From NCBI GenBank assembly GCA_001275005.1, contig JWZX01002812.1:1-16277 (forward strand): DNA of 16,277 nt, given 5' to 3'. The stretch comes from Chrysochromulina tobinii. Lineage: Eukaryota > Haptophyta > Prymnesiales > Chrysochromulinaceae. The notes under the pieces were generated by a model, which was given only the letters and a program-made list of their open reading frames with translations, made no database searches and was not told the DNA's origin. How positions within the stretch are numbered: the first letter of the stretch is position 1; each line of letters starts with the position of its first letter. A program made the position numbers and the translations under genes. This document shows, one piece after another, positions 15,437 to 16,277 of the stretch.

Positions 15437-15849
15437 CAGTCATCTCCTGCACAAGGTTATGCCCGGGATACAGACCACCGGTGCCCTGCACAAGGGTGAG
15501 CGTCACAAGTCCTTTCCTGAACGGTTAGGCCCGGGATACAGACCACCGGTGCCCTGCACAAGGGTGAGCGTCACAAGTCCTTTCCTGAATGGTTAGGCCC
15601 GGGGTACAGACCACCGGTGCCCTGCACAAGGGTGAGCGTCATCAGTCATCTCCTGCACAAGGTTATGCCCGGGATACAGACCACCGGTGCCCTGCACAAG
15701 GGTGAGCGTCATCAGTCATCTCCTGCACAAGGTTATGCCCGGGATACAGACCACCGGTGCCCTGCACAAGGGTGAGCGTCACAAGTGCTTTCCTGAACGG
15801 TTAGGCCCGGGATACAGACCACCGCGCCCTTGCAAAAGGGTGAGCGTCC
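15437..15849 (+). repeat. Minisatellite, six units of 68-70 bp with two alternative tails
   Basis: Units start with GCCCGGGATACAGACCACCG at 15461, 15529, 15597, 15667, 15737 and 15805. The first 45 or so bases of each unit are nearly constant. The remainder is either tail A (CAAGTCCTTTCCTGAACGGT and a few more bases, 68-bp unit) or tail B (TCAGTCATCTCCTGCACAAG and a few more, 70-bp unit). Reading from 15437 the tails run B, A, A, B, B, A. The last unit is degenerate and fades near 15849. Open frames across it are repeat artefacts. Confidence 0.95.
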
Positions 15850-16091
15850 ATAGCGCCTTCAACGAGGGTGCGGCCATGCCCGAGAGCATGCCACGACAGT
15901 CGCGTGCGACTAAACATTTTGGACCGTTGCGGGACCATTGCCGGCTTGAGCCGATCCCTATAACTTTATGGGATCGCCCGGTATCAGAGTGTGTACGCAC
16001 TCGTTCTCCCACACATAGCAACGGTCCTATAGGCGACGCTAGTCGCCCCATGATTGAGAGTTCCTGTGAGATTCGGAGGGAGTCCCAAAAG
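15850..16091. other. Element sequence between minisatellite and right direct repeat, with two hairpins
   Basis: There is no gene here. A 7-bp stem with an 11-base loop pairs CGATCCC (15952-15958) with GGGATCG (15970-15976). A second hairpin pairs GGCGAC (16032-16037) with GTCGCC (16042-16047) around GCTA. The arrangement just before the right direct repeat could be part of element ends, but this is inference. Confidence 0.5.
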
Positions 16092-16277
16092 AAGTTGGAC
16101 AGTGCAGCTACCGTACCGCGTATAGCTAAACAACTTCTGACGGGCCTCCCTCTGAAGCTCATTCACACACTCTCCCCTCAGGAAATTGTGCAATCGCACC
16201 CATGGTGGGTGCGATTGTACGCTGTGATCGCGGAGCCGCGGCCCCGCTCAACCCATGGCGCGCGCGCAGCGAGCAAC
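16092..16277 (+). repeat. Direct repeat, right copy (186 bp, cut by window end)
   Basis: This is the counterpart of 13652-13830 and still matches at the last base of the window. It has extra TACCG and TA near 16113-16124 and the substitutions T at 16096 and T at 16189. The internal palindrome is at 16191-16217. Confidence 0.93.

Larger units (their letters stand above)
13652..16277. mobile_element. Probable mobile or tandemly repeated element with terminal direct repeats and a recombinase relic
   Basis: The same 179-bp sequence, with a 7-base length difference and two substitutions, opens this stretch and closes it at the window end 2.44 kb later. Between the copies lie a broken tyrosine-recombinase-like frame (plus strand) and a 68-70 bp minisatellite. 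Terminal direct repeats plus a tyrosine recombinase recall DIRS-order elements of the Ngaro or PAT type, but there is no reverse transcriptase and too little space for one. A Crypton-like or non-autonomous derivative, or one unit of a 2.44-kb tandem array, fits equally well. The right repeat is cut by the window end, so boundaries are not established. Confidence 0.55.

Noticed and set aside
14733-15596. Plus-strand frame of 287 codons
   Set aside because: It is Arg/Ser-rich in the wrong frame relative to the recombinase motifs and its end is translated minisatellite.
15437-15849. CRISPR array
   Set aside because: The units are 68-70 bp and contiguous, with only two tail types and no unique spacers or cas genes. 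It is a minisatellite in eukaryotic DNA.
13652-16277. Classical LTR retrotransposon
   Set aside because: The 2.26 kb between repeats has no reverse transcriptase, protease or RNase H and too little room for them. The repeats lack clear TG...CA ends.

Overview
The window looks like nuclear DNA of a GC-rich, flagellated, plastid-bearing unicellular eukaryote. A haptophyte or another alga with a secondary plastid fits best, but this is an inference. The evidence is: spliceosomal introns with GT-AG ends; a likely plastid-targeted FKBP with a hydrophobic leader and a Phe at the probable cleavage site; an axonemal-type (SAXO-like) repeat protein; secreted proteins with eukaryotic signal peptides; and a tyrosine-recombinase relic with an HSER signature that I recall from algal and dinoflagellate mobile elements. 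I see no bacterial operon structure and no rRNA or tRNA.

Layout. 1-1519 has no recognisable gene and is rich in short palindromes and simple repeats. Then come three divergent gene pairs: FKBP (minus) with an XAP5/FAM50 N-terminal protein (plus); a signal-peptide PEBP protein (minus) with a GH76 glycosidase (plus); and a three-exon SAXO-like/Hsp70-fragment fusion (minus) with a three-exon protein kinase (plus). The kinase is followed on the same strand by a gene that shares its N-terminal KEN-box module. After a 760-base repeat-bearing gap, an ankyrin plus WD40-like protein lies on the minus strand. From 13652 to the window end is a repeat-rich, probably mobile, region. It has a 179-186 bp direct repeat at both ends, a broken tyrosine-recombinase reading frame and a 68-70 bp minisatellite.

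How the genes may relate. No pathway is evident. PEBP and GH76 both appear to enter the secretory route and share one short divergent promoter. The SAXO-like fusion, and perhaps the XAP5 protein, point to cilia. The kinase and its neighbour share KEN boxes (APC/C degron type), which suggests common cell-cycle-linked turnover and an origin by duplication or module shuffling.

The most unusual items are: the axonemal-repeat protein carrying an Hsp70 substrate-binding beta domain without the ATPase; the two introns of that gene, which carry the same 10-bp-period repeat; a kinase intron bounded by an exact 9-bp direct repeat over both splice sites; the KEN-module pair; and the recombinase element.
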